Part shown: piece after piece, positions 32,947-40,277 of the stretch
How positions within the stretch are numbered: position 1 is the first letter of the stretch
Layout: the number at the start of each line of letters is the position of its first letter
Assembly: GCF_947504145.1 (NCBI RefSeq)
Contig: NZ_CANNGQ010000003.1
Span: 248,001 to 312,000 of the forward strand
Reading direction: 5' to 3'
DNA: 64,000 bases
Origin: an uncultured Microbulbifer sp.
GTDB lineage: Bacteria; Pseudomonadota; Gammaproteobacteria; Pseudomonadales; Cellvibrionaceae
Notes under the pieces: model-generated
What the model was told of the DNA's origin: nothing
Database searches by the model: none
The model's input: only the letters and a program-made list of their open reading frames with translations
Program-made: the position numbers and the translations under genes

Positions 32947-35148
32947 TCAGTTACTTGTGAATGAGAACTTTGCGCTGAAAGTTTCGCCCGTCTCCTCAAC
33001 TTCGAAGCTAAAATCAAGTGAAACGGTCGCGCCCCCGGTTAAAGGAGAAATCAACTCAAAAATAACTTCAGAACCGTCAACCAAAAGGTACCCTTCTGAA
33101 AGATTTGTAAAATAAGGAGAAACTACGTCAGTGGAGTCAGTTGCGGAAACTTTCGAAATGGTAAAGTCCGCTCCTTCAGCAACCAGCTTAAACTTCCCTA
33201 AACTTACAAAAGACTTGCCGGCCACGGCCGCATTGGTAGATCCAATTAATGAGTATGGGAACGACACTTCGGAATAATTTACTGAGAACAATCCTGAGTC
33301 TTTATACAAGCGAACTCTAGGCGGAACCGCCTGAATTGTCACAGTATCTTCAGCACTACTTTCGACGCCGTCATCAACGGTAAGCTGTACGACGTAACTA
33401 CCCTCAACATCGGCTACAAAACTGGGAGCTTCAGATTGAGGGTAATCAATAGTCGCAGTGCTACCAGTTGGGGTCGAAGTAAAAGACCAGCTATAGGTCA
33501 GCACATCGCCATCAGCATCGGAGCTTCCCGTTCCATCAAGAGAAACAGTACTACCCACAATCACATCGCGATTGTCACCCGCATTAGCCACCGGTTGTGA
33601 ATTCACAGTTGCTGCCGTGACTGTAACAGTATCAGCAAGGCTATCCTCTTCACCGTCATGGACTATCAGCTGGGCTACATATGAACCATCAGTATCGGCA
33701 ATAAATGAAGGAGTTGAAGCTGTTGAGCCAGTGAGCTCTGCACTACTTCCTGATGGTTTAGATATTAACGACCACTGATAGATTAAAGCATCACCATCAG
33801 CATCGGAGCTCTCGCTACCATCAAGATTAACTACCGACCCAGTTGATACATTCTGATCGTCTCCAGCATTCGCTACAGGTCTCACGTTATCACTGGTAGA
33901 AACTACAACCACTGTATCAGGCTGGCTTTCCGTGAACCCATCACTAACGACTAATTGAATTTCATATGAACCAACTAAATCAGCCGTAAAGGTCGGGGAG
34001 GCATAAGTGGAATCATTAAATTCCGCCGCGCTTTCTTCAGGAAGAGATTTGAAACTCCACAGATAAGACAAGTTGTGCCCGTCGGCATCGGAGCTGGAAC
34101 TTCCGTCTAAAGTTACACGTGTGCCGACCACCACATCCAGGTTCTCACCAGCATCCGCAACTGGTGGCGAATTTCCCGTGGCGGCAGTTACGACAAAGCT
34201 ATCCGGGGCACTACTTTCAACCCCATCATTAACCACGAAATGCACCTTATAGACGCCGTCTATGTCTGGTGTGAAAGTGGTTGTCGGATTTGATGAATCG
34301 ATATTGTCGAACAACGCTGAACTTCCTTCAGGAGCTGCCCACAGTCTCCAACTGTAGGTCAAACTATCCCCGTCAACGTCAGAACTTCCACTCCCATCTA
34401 ACGTAACAAGCGTTCCTGTCGTTACGAACTGATCACCACCTCCGTCCGCTACCGGAGGCGTATTCTCTGCAACGACCTTTACCAGATGGGTAGCTGCTTC
34501 ACTGCTGTCGATCCCATCGTTTACAACCAACTCAACGACATAGTCTCCTTCGACATTGGCAACAAATGTAGGACTAACCGCGCTTGAATTACTAAATTGA
34601 GCACTACTGCCATCTGGGACATCGACGAACCGCCATTCAAACGATAAGGAGTCATCATCTGCATCTGCGCTCATTTCTCCATATAGCTGAACCGTGCTAT
34701 TAACCAGATATTTGTTCTTATCAGCGCTAATTTCGGCACGCGGAGGGGTGTTTGTTTTAACTATCACTGTATCCGGAGTGCTGCTTGCAGATCCGTCATT
34801 AACTACCAGCTGTATTTCATATGTCCCAACTTGATCAGCTATAAAGCTCGGAGACTCCACTGTCGAATCATTGAATTCAGCTGAACTGCCAGAGGGTAGA
34901 GAAAGGAACGACCACTGATAAGTTAAGGCGTCCCCATCAGAATCGGTGCTAGAAGAGCCATCTAAAGTAACCGTGCTGCCGAGTGCGACAACACTATCCG
35001 AACCAGCATTTGCAACGGGAGTTCGATTTGAGGCAGTAGGAGTAGAGTTGTCCGTCCCACCGTCTGAACCGCCACCTCCCCCACAACCTGACAAACCGCC
35101 CAATACCAAGGTAATTGAGAATAGAAGACCCCTAACGATACTAGTCAT
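32947..35148 (-). CDS. Lipoprotein with six PKD-like repeats
   Basis: 733 residues from ATG 35148, with AAGGA upstream; a longer in-frame start lacks a signal. The lipobox GLSGC is followed by a Gly-rich linker and six consecutive PKD-type beta repeats of ~92 residues, each with 'VA.AG', 'VTLDGS.S.D.DGD.L.Y.W' and 'G.Y..QLVV.DG..SS..DTV'. A unique C-terminal ~110 residues ends in a beta-rich region (VEETGETFSAKFSFTSN). PKD arrays usually form extended surface stalks in adhesins and polysaccharide-binding proteins. As cargo of a small mobile element, it may modify the cell surface. Base composition is AT-richer than the chromosome. Confidence 0.85.
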   Translation of the reverse strand: MTSIVRGLLFSITLVLGGLSGCGGGGGSDGGTDNSTPTASNRTPVANAGSDSVVALGSTVTLDGSSSTDSDGDALTYQWSFLSLPSGSSAEFNDSTVESPSFIADQVGTYEIQLVVNDGSASSTPDTVIVKTNTPPRAEISADKNKYLVNSTVQLYGEMSADADDDSLSFEWRFVDVPDGSSAQFSNSSAVSPTFVANVEGDYVVELVVNDGIDSSEAATHLVKVVAENTPPVADGGGDQFVTTGTLVTLDGSGSSDVDGDSLTYSWRLWAAPEGSSALFDNIDSSNPTTTFTPDIDGVYKVHFVVNDGVESSAPDSFVVTAATGNSPPVADAGENLDVVVGTRVTLDGSSSSDADGHNLSYLWSFKSLPEESAAEFNDSTYASPTFTADLVGSYEIQLVVSDGFTESQPDTVVVVSTSDNVRPVANAGDDQNVSTGSVVNLDGSESSDADGDALIYQWSLISKPSGSSAELTGSTASTPSFIADTDGSYVAQLIVHDGEEDSLADTVTVTAATVNSQPVANAGDNRDVIVGSTVSLDGTGSSDADGDVLTYSWSFTSTPTGSTATIDYPQSEAPSFVADVEGSYVVQLTVDDGVESSAEDTVTIQAVPPRVRLYKDSGLFSVNYSEVSFPYSLIGSTNAAVAGKSFVSLGKFKLVAEGADFTISKVSATDSTDVVSPYFTNLSEGYLLVDGSEVIFELISPLTGGATVSLDFSFEVEETGETFSAKFSFTSN
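33315..35016 (-). repeat. Six tandem PKD-coding repeats
   Basis: A period of about 280 bases, with recurring sequences such as CATCAGCATCGGAGCT at the same place in several units. The units have diverged enough that recombination between them is probably limited, but gain or loss of units is possible. Confidence 0.7.
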
Positions 35149-35314
35149 TTTAATCCTTTTTATGTGCGCTATTTCACAAAAGGAATTAAACGACACGCCG
35201 ACATTTGCGTCAATGAGCGCTCTGCCCGAAAACGACGCAAACTGATCGACATTCAATCAAATCGGCTGGAAAATTACATTTTTTCGCTGCTTTCCAACAT
35301 GCAAGCCCACACAA

Positions 35315-35329
35315 GCCCCGCTAAGGGGC
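35315..35329 (-). terminator. Small GC hairpin between Gp2-like and PKD genes
   Basis: GCCCC/GGGGC arms around a GCTAA loop, lying between the stop of the Gp2-like gene (35409) and the start of the PKD gene (35148). There is no clear T-run, so it may be a weak terminator or an RNA processing structure. The surrounding 35149-35408 has no gene. Confidence 0.3.
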
Positions 35330-35408
35330 CTACAAGTGCTTTTCAAGCCAACGGAATGGTTGAGCTTGCTGGCTCGTCAAACACGCTCAAAAACCAACCT
35401 GAACGCAT

Positions 35409-36023
35409 CTACGCACAGCGACCGATAACTGGCAACAACAATTCACAGCTTTGCACCTTTGGCTTAAGGCGGCTTGCTGAAAAATCATTAGTCGCCATGG
35501 GGCGCCTCGCCTTTGTTTTTACTTTTGCCAAATATGAGTTTCGCTCAAACGCCCGCCCCAAAGAATCTGGGTCGCCCCTTCTTACAAGTCTATAACAGCT
35601 AGTCGGGACGTATAGATGCCCACACCCCCAGTTCTCCCAGTAATATTTGGCCTTTTCTATTATATTATGAGGATGTTGATTGCGGTTAGCATCGATAATT
35701 AGCGTCATATGATAGTGCTGCTTACAACTGGAATCATGCTCTCTCACCCAGATATAACCAACTCGTTTATGCCCTGCTGCACGGAGGTGCTTCCTTAACC
35801 TGTTCACAAAATCTGTGACGGGTTTATTATCACATGTATATTCATTTAACCTTAGATCAATTCTAAAAACCAATATTTTGCAATGATATGAAAGCATCGC
35901 ATTCATTTGATCGGCAAGTCGCTCTAAAATTTCTAGATAATGCCCCCGAAACCTGGGCGCACAGTAAAGTTTAAATGCATTCTCACCTATATTGACTCGG
36001 GTAGCTTTAATTATTTTTTTCAT
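35409..36023 (-). CDS. Inovirus Gp2 / YagK-YfjJ-family protein
   Basis: 204 residues. The central part (VGYIWVREHDSSCKQHYHMT) matches the YagK/YfjJ C-terminal domain, also named inovirus-type Gp2. Its HYH motif and nearby hydrophobic strand (MTLIIDANRN) recall HUH-type replication initiators. Such genes are common in P4-like islands next to AlpA. It follows the 79-residue gene by one base, so it is co-transcribed. It probably starts replication of the excised element or of single-stranded DNA (inference). Confidence 0.75.
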   Translation of the reverse strand: MKKIIKATRVNIGENAFKLYCAPRFRGHYLEILERLADQMNAMLSYHCKILVFRIDLRLNEYTCDNKPVTDFVNRLRKHLRAAGHKRVGYIWVREHDSSCKQHYHMTLIIDANRNQHPHNIIEKAKYYWENWGCGHLYVPTSCYRLVRRGDPDSLGRAFERNSYLAKVKTKARRPMATNDFSASRLKPKVQSCELLLPVIGRCA

Positions 36024-36024
36024 C

Positions 36025-36264
36025 TTACCCCAACATAACCATGTGATTAAATTCGATTAGGGAGTCCTTCGAGGCATCACACGTAAAGGTAGGTGAACCA
36101 GCCTTAATAAAGGTAAGATATAAATATAATATATTATTAATTACCGAGCTTTTACATATCGCAGCGACTCGCTGAACCCCCTTTAAATTAAAGGGGGCAA
36201 AGAAATGTAGCTTATCTTTTCCAGGGTAAAATTTCGGAAGGCTGGGCTTTGCTACCTCGATCAT
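36025..36264 (-). CDS. Hypothetical 79-residue element protein
   Basis: The ATG overlaps the alpA-like stop (ATGA, 36261-36264) and the stop lies one base before the Gp2-like gene, so it is placed as a real operon member. Sequence MIEVAKPSLPKFYPGKDKLH with a Cys pair later; no known domain. A perfect 21-base palindrome lies within it at 36177-36197, which suggests the DNA may have a second role. The alternative is a non-coding spacer or origin with a chance ORF. Confidence 0.5.
   Translation of the reverse strand: MIEVAKPSLPKFYPGKDKLHFFAPFNLKGVQRVAAICKSSVINNILYLYLTFIKAGSPTFTCDASKDSLIEFNHMVMLG
36177..36197. repeat. Perfect 10-bp palindrome beside the Gp2-like gene
   Basis: CCCCCTTTAA, one A, TTAAAGGGGG. 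It lies in the 79-residue ORF within AT-rich DNA, about 150 bases upstream of the Gp2-like start. It could be a protein-binding site, replication origin hairpin or mRNA structure. Confidence 0.6.
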
Positions 36265-36473
36265 ATGGCATCACCCTTTGCCAAATTTTCAACGAGCTCA
36301 TATACATCCTCCGCGCGCCAAGCGGTTGTTCTTGGCCCTAATTTAACACTCTGCGGGAATCGTCCAGATTTGACTCCCGCCCACCATGTACTTTTGCTAA
36401 TCGGTAATAGCTTCAGCACCTCAGGTAGGCGAATGAAGCCTAATGGGGCGGGGTTGTATTGATTGTCAGCCAT
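36261..36473 (-). CDS. AlpA-family helix-turn-helix regulator
   Basis: 70 residues. LGFIRLPEVLKLLPISKSTW and AWRAEDVYELVENLAKG are the typical AlpA/excisionase-like winged-helix pattern. Proteins of this family activate integrase or excision genes in P4-like elements. It begins the run AlpA - 79 aa - Gp2-like. Two GAATATTC palindromes lie 62-95 bases upstream of its start and may be its operators. Confidence 0.88.
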   Translation of the reverse strand: MADNQYNPAPLGFIRLPEVLKLLPISKSTWWAGVKSGRFPQSVKLGPRTTAWRAEDVYELVENLAKGDAI

Positions 36474-36534
36474 GTTGTTCTCCTATTCATTCTCAACATG
36501 GCTGCGTATTTAATAGATCAAACTACGTGCTTTG

Positions 36535-36568
36535 GGGAATATTCCCTGAGTTCAATGGAATATTCTCC
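36535..36568 (-). promoter_or_regulatory. Twin palindromic boxes upstream of the AlpA-like gene
   Basis: GGGAATATTCCC at 36535-36546 and GGAATATTCTCC at 36557-36568. Both share the core GAATATTC with centres 21 bases apart, two helical turns. They lie between the 242-residue gene and the AlpA-like gene, where an operator is expected. Binding partner unknown; autoregulation is a guess. Confidence 0.45.
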
Positions 36569-36581
36569 CAGATACTTTACG

Positions 36582-37310
36582 CTACACGAGCTCCTTGGCA
36601 TCAGTGAGATATTTCGCCAACGTTTTCTGGCCTACACAACCTTCGATTCCCTTGGCTTCTAGTGCCATAAGTACCGCTTGCGCATCCTTTGTCGGTGCCC
36701 CAGTAAGCCCATCAAGAATGCAGTCAGACAGAGCTGCAATCGTTTTTAGGTAAGAATTAATGGTCTTTTTAGCTATTTTTGGTGATGTAGAAGACTCTTC
36801 ATTTTCGACTTTCGGGGAAGTTTCAGTCGGTTTTTCGTCATCATCACCATTCTGGATATTTTTTGAGCACTCAATTAGAGGAGTAAGCCGAGCCGCAGCT
36901 CTCATATCATGCGGCATCAAATAGTCTCCTATGCTCTTTCGGCTGAATATGCACCTTGATACATCAAGCGCCTCATCACCGGCGGCGATATGGACTGGCT
37001 TTATCAGCTCCAACTTCGTAGCCTGCTGCCCCTGAACGTCACCTGAAAAATGGATAGCGGCCTCATCACATAAAGAGACGTATTGGTTTAGAGCCTTATC
37101 CAGAGCAACTTCCAGCTTATCCGCTAGCTGGTAATGCAGTTCTGCGCTATTTTCCGCATTTTTACCTAATAAAGAGGCAACATTTTGATTTTCTGCTTGC
37201 TCACACTCTGAGGCAACACGACGTCTCACCTCATCAAGGGATTGAAAGTGGCTAAGATCATTTGCGATCAATACAGCCTCTTCTAAAGTGATAGATTCTT
37301 TAAATTTCAA
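36582..37310 (-). CDS. Hypothetical element protein (242 residues)
   Basis: Mostly helical and acidic, soluble, with no signal or membrane segment. Residues ~150-180 form a Ser/Glu/Lys-rich linker. The C-terminus (IEGCVGQKTLAKYLTDAKEL) looks like a small helical domain. No family recognised. It lies 42 bases downstream of the integrase on the same strand, so it is possibly co-expressed and may be a regulator or an accessory function of the element. Confidence 0.7.
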   Translation of the reverse strand: MKFKESITLEEAVLIANDLSHFQSLDEVRRRVASECEQAENQNVASLLGKNAENSAELHYQLADKLEVALDKALNQYVSLCDEAAIHFSGDVQGQQATKLELIKPVHIAAGDEALDVSRCIFSRKSIGDYLMPHDMRAAARLTPLIECSKNIQNGDDDEKPTETSPKVENEESSTSPKIAKKTINSYLKTIAALSDCILDGLTGAPTKDAQAVLMALEAKGIEGCVGQKTLAKYLTDAKELV

Positions 37311-37352
37311 AATTTGTACTCCGTAGATGGCCTTTAAGGACAGCGAGACCTC

Positions 37353-38612
37353 CTATACCAGCTCCACAACTTCAAGACTCTTTGGCACTCTCTCAGGCTC
37401 GCTCGCCCCTATCGACCGAAGGCCATCCAGGTAGTCTGCCCACCATTGCATCATTTCTGTACGCTCTTCAAGGTGCCTTGCATGATGAATATAAGCTGCC
37501 CTCACTCCATTTCTTTCTTGATGTGACAACTGACGCTCAATAGCATCTGGATTAAAGCCTGACTCGTTAAGAATTGAGGAAGCGGTCGCACGGAAGCCAT
37601 GCGGGTTAGCCTTGCTCCTATCCGGTCGATTACCATCGAAACCAAGCTTGAAGATAGCTTTGCGCATCGTATTGTCAGACATTGACTTCGAGCGCTCCTT
37701 TTCGGAAGGAAAAAGCAGTGCATACTGGCCACTAATGGAGCGAATCTGCTCTATGACAGCAAGCGCCTGCTTGGAAAGTGGGACAATATGCTCAGTGCCC
37801 ATCTTCATCCTATCCCCGGGTATACGCCACCTAGCATCATCTAACTCAAGCTCTTCCCAACGGGCTCCGCGTAGTTCACCGGGACGCACAAAAGTAAGAA
37901 GCAACAATTTCAATGCTAGTTTGGTCAGCAATCGACCAGTTTTATCATACGTTTCCAGCGCATCAAGAAATATTGGTAACTCTTCACGAGGCAAAGAGGC
38001 TCTATGCCGACTTTTTGTAGCCTTTAACACCCCAGAAAGCTCACTAGCAGGATTATGGGTTAAGCGCCCTGTTTGAACCGCGTACGCACATACTCGACGA
38101 ATATCCTGTAAAACTCGTTTTGCGACATCCATCGCTCCGCGACTCTCTACCTGACGGATTACGGTAATGACATCACCAGGTAAAATGTCGGCAATAGGTC
38201 TCTCGCCCAGCAATTGGAAGCTGTTTGTCTTTAACCTACTCCATATTCTCGCCGCATGATTCTCACTCAACCCGCCCGAGTGATGCTCCCACCACTCCCT
38301 AGCTAAGGCCGAAAATGACTGCTCCGCGCTGAGCCTTGCTTGCTGTTTTTCCTGCTTTCTCTCCAGACTTGGGTCGACCCCCTTAGAAAGCAGCCGCTTT
38401 GCGTCGAGAACCTTTTCGCGGGCTTCTTTTAAGCTGACCGTCGGGTACACCCCCAGCGCTAGCGTTTTCTGCTTACCCATGAAGCGATATTTCAAGCGCC
38501 AATACTTAGAGCCATTCGGTTTGATCAGAAGACGCAAACCCTTCTCATCGGACAAAAAAACGTCCTTAGCTTCGGGCTTCGCTTGTCGAACTTTAGTATC
38601 AGTAAGAGCCAT
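37353..38612 (-). CDS. Tyrosine-type integrase, P4-like
   Basis: 419 residues from ATG 38612 (MALTDTKVRQAKPEAKDVFL); six extra upstream residues are unlikely. The N-terminal DUF4102-type arm-binding domain has GLRLLIKPNGSKYWRLKYRF and LALGVYPTVSLKEAREKVLD. The C-terminal catalytic domain shows the Arg in TFVRPGELRGARWEEL, HGFRATASSILNESGFNPD and the Tyr in RAAYIHHARHLEER. It integrates the element into the adjacent tRNA-Leu 3' end. Confidence 0.95.
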   Translation of the reverse strand: MALTDTKVRQAKPEAKDVFLSDEKGLRLLIKPNGSKYWRLKYRFMGKQKTLALGVYPTVSLKEAREKVLDAKRLLSKGVDPSLERKQEKQQARLSAEQSFSALAREWWEHHSGGLSENHAARIWSRLKTNSFQLLGERPIADILPGDVITVIRQVESRGAMDVAKRVLQDIRRVCAYAVQTGRLTHNPASELSGVLKATKSRHRASLPREELPIFLDALETYDKTGRLLTKLALKLLLLTFVRPGELRGARWEELELDDARWRIPGDRMKMGTEHIVPLSKQALAVIEQIRSISGQYALLFPSEKERSKSMSDNTMRKAIFKLGFDGNRPDRSKANPHGFRATASSILNESGFNPDAIERQLSHQERNGVRAAYIHHARHLEERTEMMQWWADYLDGLRSIGASEPERVPKSLEVVELV

Positions 38613-38720
38613 CGTGGTGCTACAAATCAAAATTGAACCAAGGTAGCACCAAAAATAGCACTAGGTAGCACCGGTTGACAATGAACATGACTGGACGAAA
38701 ATGGAGCTAGAAGGCAAAAA

Positions 38721-38740
38721 AAAGCCCCGCATTGCGGGGC
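38721..38740 (-). terminator. Terminator after tRNA-Leu
   Basis: On the minus strand GCCCCGC, AAT loop, GCGGGGC, then eight T residues. It lies ~40 bases past the tRNA CCA end. A second small hairpin (CCGGA/TCCGG, 38754-38767) lies between. The GC core is shared with 32299-32315 at the other end of the element. Confidence 0.88.
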
Positions 38741-38776
38741 CTTTAGGACTTTGCCGGATTTGTCCGGACTTTAAGA

Positions 38777-38862
38777 TGGTGCCCAGGGCGGGACTTGAAC
38801 CCGCACGAGCATAGCTCACTACCCCCTCAAGATAGCGTGTCTACCAATTCCACCACCTGGGC
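38777..38862 (-). tRNA. tRNA-Leu (anticodon GAG), CCA encoded
   Basis: Acceptor GCCCAGG pairs with CCTGGGC. The D-arm has TGGTAGACACG. The anticodon stem is CTATC/GGTAG around loop TTGAGGG, giving GAG. A variable arm typical of leucine tRNA (GAGCTATGCTC) and T-arm GGGTTCAAGTCCC follow. The gene ends A-CCA. The 3' half is repeated at 32357-32373, marking it as the integration site. Confidence 0.96.
38783..38799. repeat. Attachment site within tRNA-Leu
   Basis: The same 17 bases as at 32357-32373, lying in the T-arm/acceptor 3' half. After integration the element rebuilds a complete tRNA on its integrase side. Confidence 0.88.
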
Positions 38863-38897
38863 AAAAACTTTGCAGTTTTTGATTTAAGCCTTTCGGC

Positions 38898-39326
38898 TTA
38901 CTGAGGCTGTTCCTCAGTTTGCTCTTCGCTACCGGCTTCTGGCAGTTCGGCCTGAGGGGCTTCTTCTGCTGCTGGCAGCTCACCTGCGGCCGGAGCTTGC
39001 TCCTGAACTTCAGGGATATCGCTGTCGGTCGCTGCTGGCTCGCGGGATTCTACGGCTGCCGGTACTTGCGGCATGCCGTCGATCGCCGGGGCTTCGTCAC
39101 GGCTGGCGAGGATGGCCAGGCCGAAGCTGGTGACGAAGAATACCGTCGCCATGATTGCAGTCAAGCGGGAAAAGAAATTTCCGCTACCCTGGCTGCCGAA
39201 TACGGTATTGGAGGCACCGGCGCCGAAAGAAGCGCCCGCTTCCGCACCCTTGCCCTGCTGCATCAGGATCAGGCCGATGATGCTCAGCGCGGTAAGGATG
39301 TGAACGATTAAAACCAGTTTTTCCAT
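38898..39326 (-). CDS. secG: Preprotein translocase subunit SecG
   Basis: 142 residues. SecG assists SecYEG export in the inner membrane. Two membrane helices (residues ~3-22 and ~53-73) flank the conserved loop QQGKGAEAGASFGAGASNTV and FGSQGSGNFFSRLTA. A C-terminal tail of ~70 residues, rich in Glu, Pro and Ala, is longer than in E. coli. It lies between tpiA and tRNA-Leu, the usual gammaproteobacterial position. Confidence 0.96.
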   Translation of the reverse strand: MEKLVLIVHILTALSIIGLILMQQGKGAEAGASFGAGASNTVFGSQGSGNFFSRLTAIMATVFFVTSFGLAILASRDEAPAIDGMPQVPAAVESREPAATDSDIPEVQEQAPAAGELPAAEEAPQAELPEAGSEEQTEEQPQ

Positions 39327-39386
39327 TGTCCAGAAAACCTGCTAGGGGCTTATGCCCTGCTCAAAAAATTTAACCTGTTGCGTGGC

Positions 39387-40124
39387 TCAGTTGGCCGCGC
39401 AGCAGATTTTGGTAAATTCGTCTGCCTTTAATGAGGCGCCGCCTACCAGTGCGCCGTCGATATCCGGCTTGGCAAACAGTTCCTCGGCGTTGGCTGCCTT
39501 TACGCTACCTCCGTAGAGGATTTGCGTTGCGCCGCCCGCTTCGCCCAGTTGCTGGCGAATGAACTGGTGCACTTCCTGCGCCTGTTCCGGGGTGGCGGTT
39601 TTGCCGGTGCCGATAGCCCATACGGGCTCATATGCGACGACCGCATTCTGCCAGGTCTCGGGCAGGCCCAGGGCGATTACCGCCTGAATCTGCTCGGCCA
39701 CGATCTGCAGCGTTTTGCCGGCCTCGCGCTCCTCCAGGGACTCGCCCACACAGAGGATCGGGATCAGGCCTGCGGCCTTGGCTGCGGCATACTTGGCGGC
39801 GACCAGCTCGTTGCCTTCGCCATACAGGCTACGGCGTTCCGAGTGGCCGATGATCGCGTAGCGTGCGCCACAATCCAGCAGCATCTCCGCAGAGACTTCC
39901 CCGGTGTAGGCACCGGAAGGCTGCTCGCTAAGGTTCTGTGCGCCCAGCTCTGCCTGGCCCATCTTGTCCGCTACGACACCCAGGTAAGGGTATGGCGGGC
40001 AGATGACCACCTGAGCGGAGCACTTGCCGGACTCCAGTCCGCTGTTCAGCTTTTCCAACAGTTCCACGGCAAATGCTTTGGTGCCGTGCATTTTCCAGTT
40101 GGCAGCTACCAGGGTTTTACGCAT
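39387..40124 (-). CDS. tpiA: Triose-phosphate isomerase
   Basis: 245 residues from ATG 40124, preceded by AGGAG; the longer in-frame start is rejected because MRKTLVAANWKMHGTKAF is the family start. It interconverts dihydroxyacetone phosphate and glyceraldehyde 3-phosphate. Catalytic motifs: Asn-Trp-Lys at the N-terminus, YAIIGHSERRSLYGE (His) and VAYEPVWAIGTGKTATPEQA (Glu). The phosphate loop is YGGSVKAANAEELF. It sits in the glmM-tpiA-secG order. Confidence 0.97.
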   Translation of the reverse strand: MRKTLVAANWKMHGTKAFAVELLEKLNSGLESGKCSAQVVICPPYPYLGVVADKMGQAELGAQNLSEQPSGAYTGEVSAEMLLDCGARYAIIGHSERRSLYGEGNELVAAKYAAAKAAGLIPILCVGESLEEREAGKTLQIVAEQIQAVIALGLPETWQNAVVAYEPVWAIGTGKTATPEQAQEVHQFIRQQLGEAGGATQILYGGSVKAANAEELFAKPDIDGALVGGASLKADEFTKICCAAN

Positions 40125-40277
40125 GGGTGCTCCTCCAAGGGGCGCAAATCTTAGCGGTATTGCCGGTAACATACAACCAGCGTTTTTGGATTATTGGTGG
40201 TTTTCTATCGGTTTTTCTATTTGTGAATCAAGGGCTTCCGGTGGCCTTGGGGTTAACCGAATGCCACCGGTGGCACA

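Larger units (their letters stand above)
32357..38799. mobile_element. Small integrative element in tRNA-Leu(GAG)
   Basis: Bounded by a 17-bp direct repeat of the tRNA 3' region (32357-32373 and 38783-38799). The tyrosine integrase lies next to the intact tRNA. Inside, all on the minus strand, are integrase, an unknown 242-residue protein, an AlpA-like regulator, a 79-residue protein, an inovirus Gp2/YfjJ-like protein, a PKD-repeat lipoprotein and a 63-residue ORF. Base composition is visibly more AT-rich than the flanks. No capsid, portal or terminase gene is present, so it is a satellite-like or genomic-island element rather than a complete phage. Confidence 0.9.

Noticed and set aside
33315..35016. 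Regularly spaced repeats that could suggest a CRISPR-like or minisatellite array
   Set aside because: The ~280-base period is the PKD domain length, the repeats are diverged, and they are in frame in one long gene.
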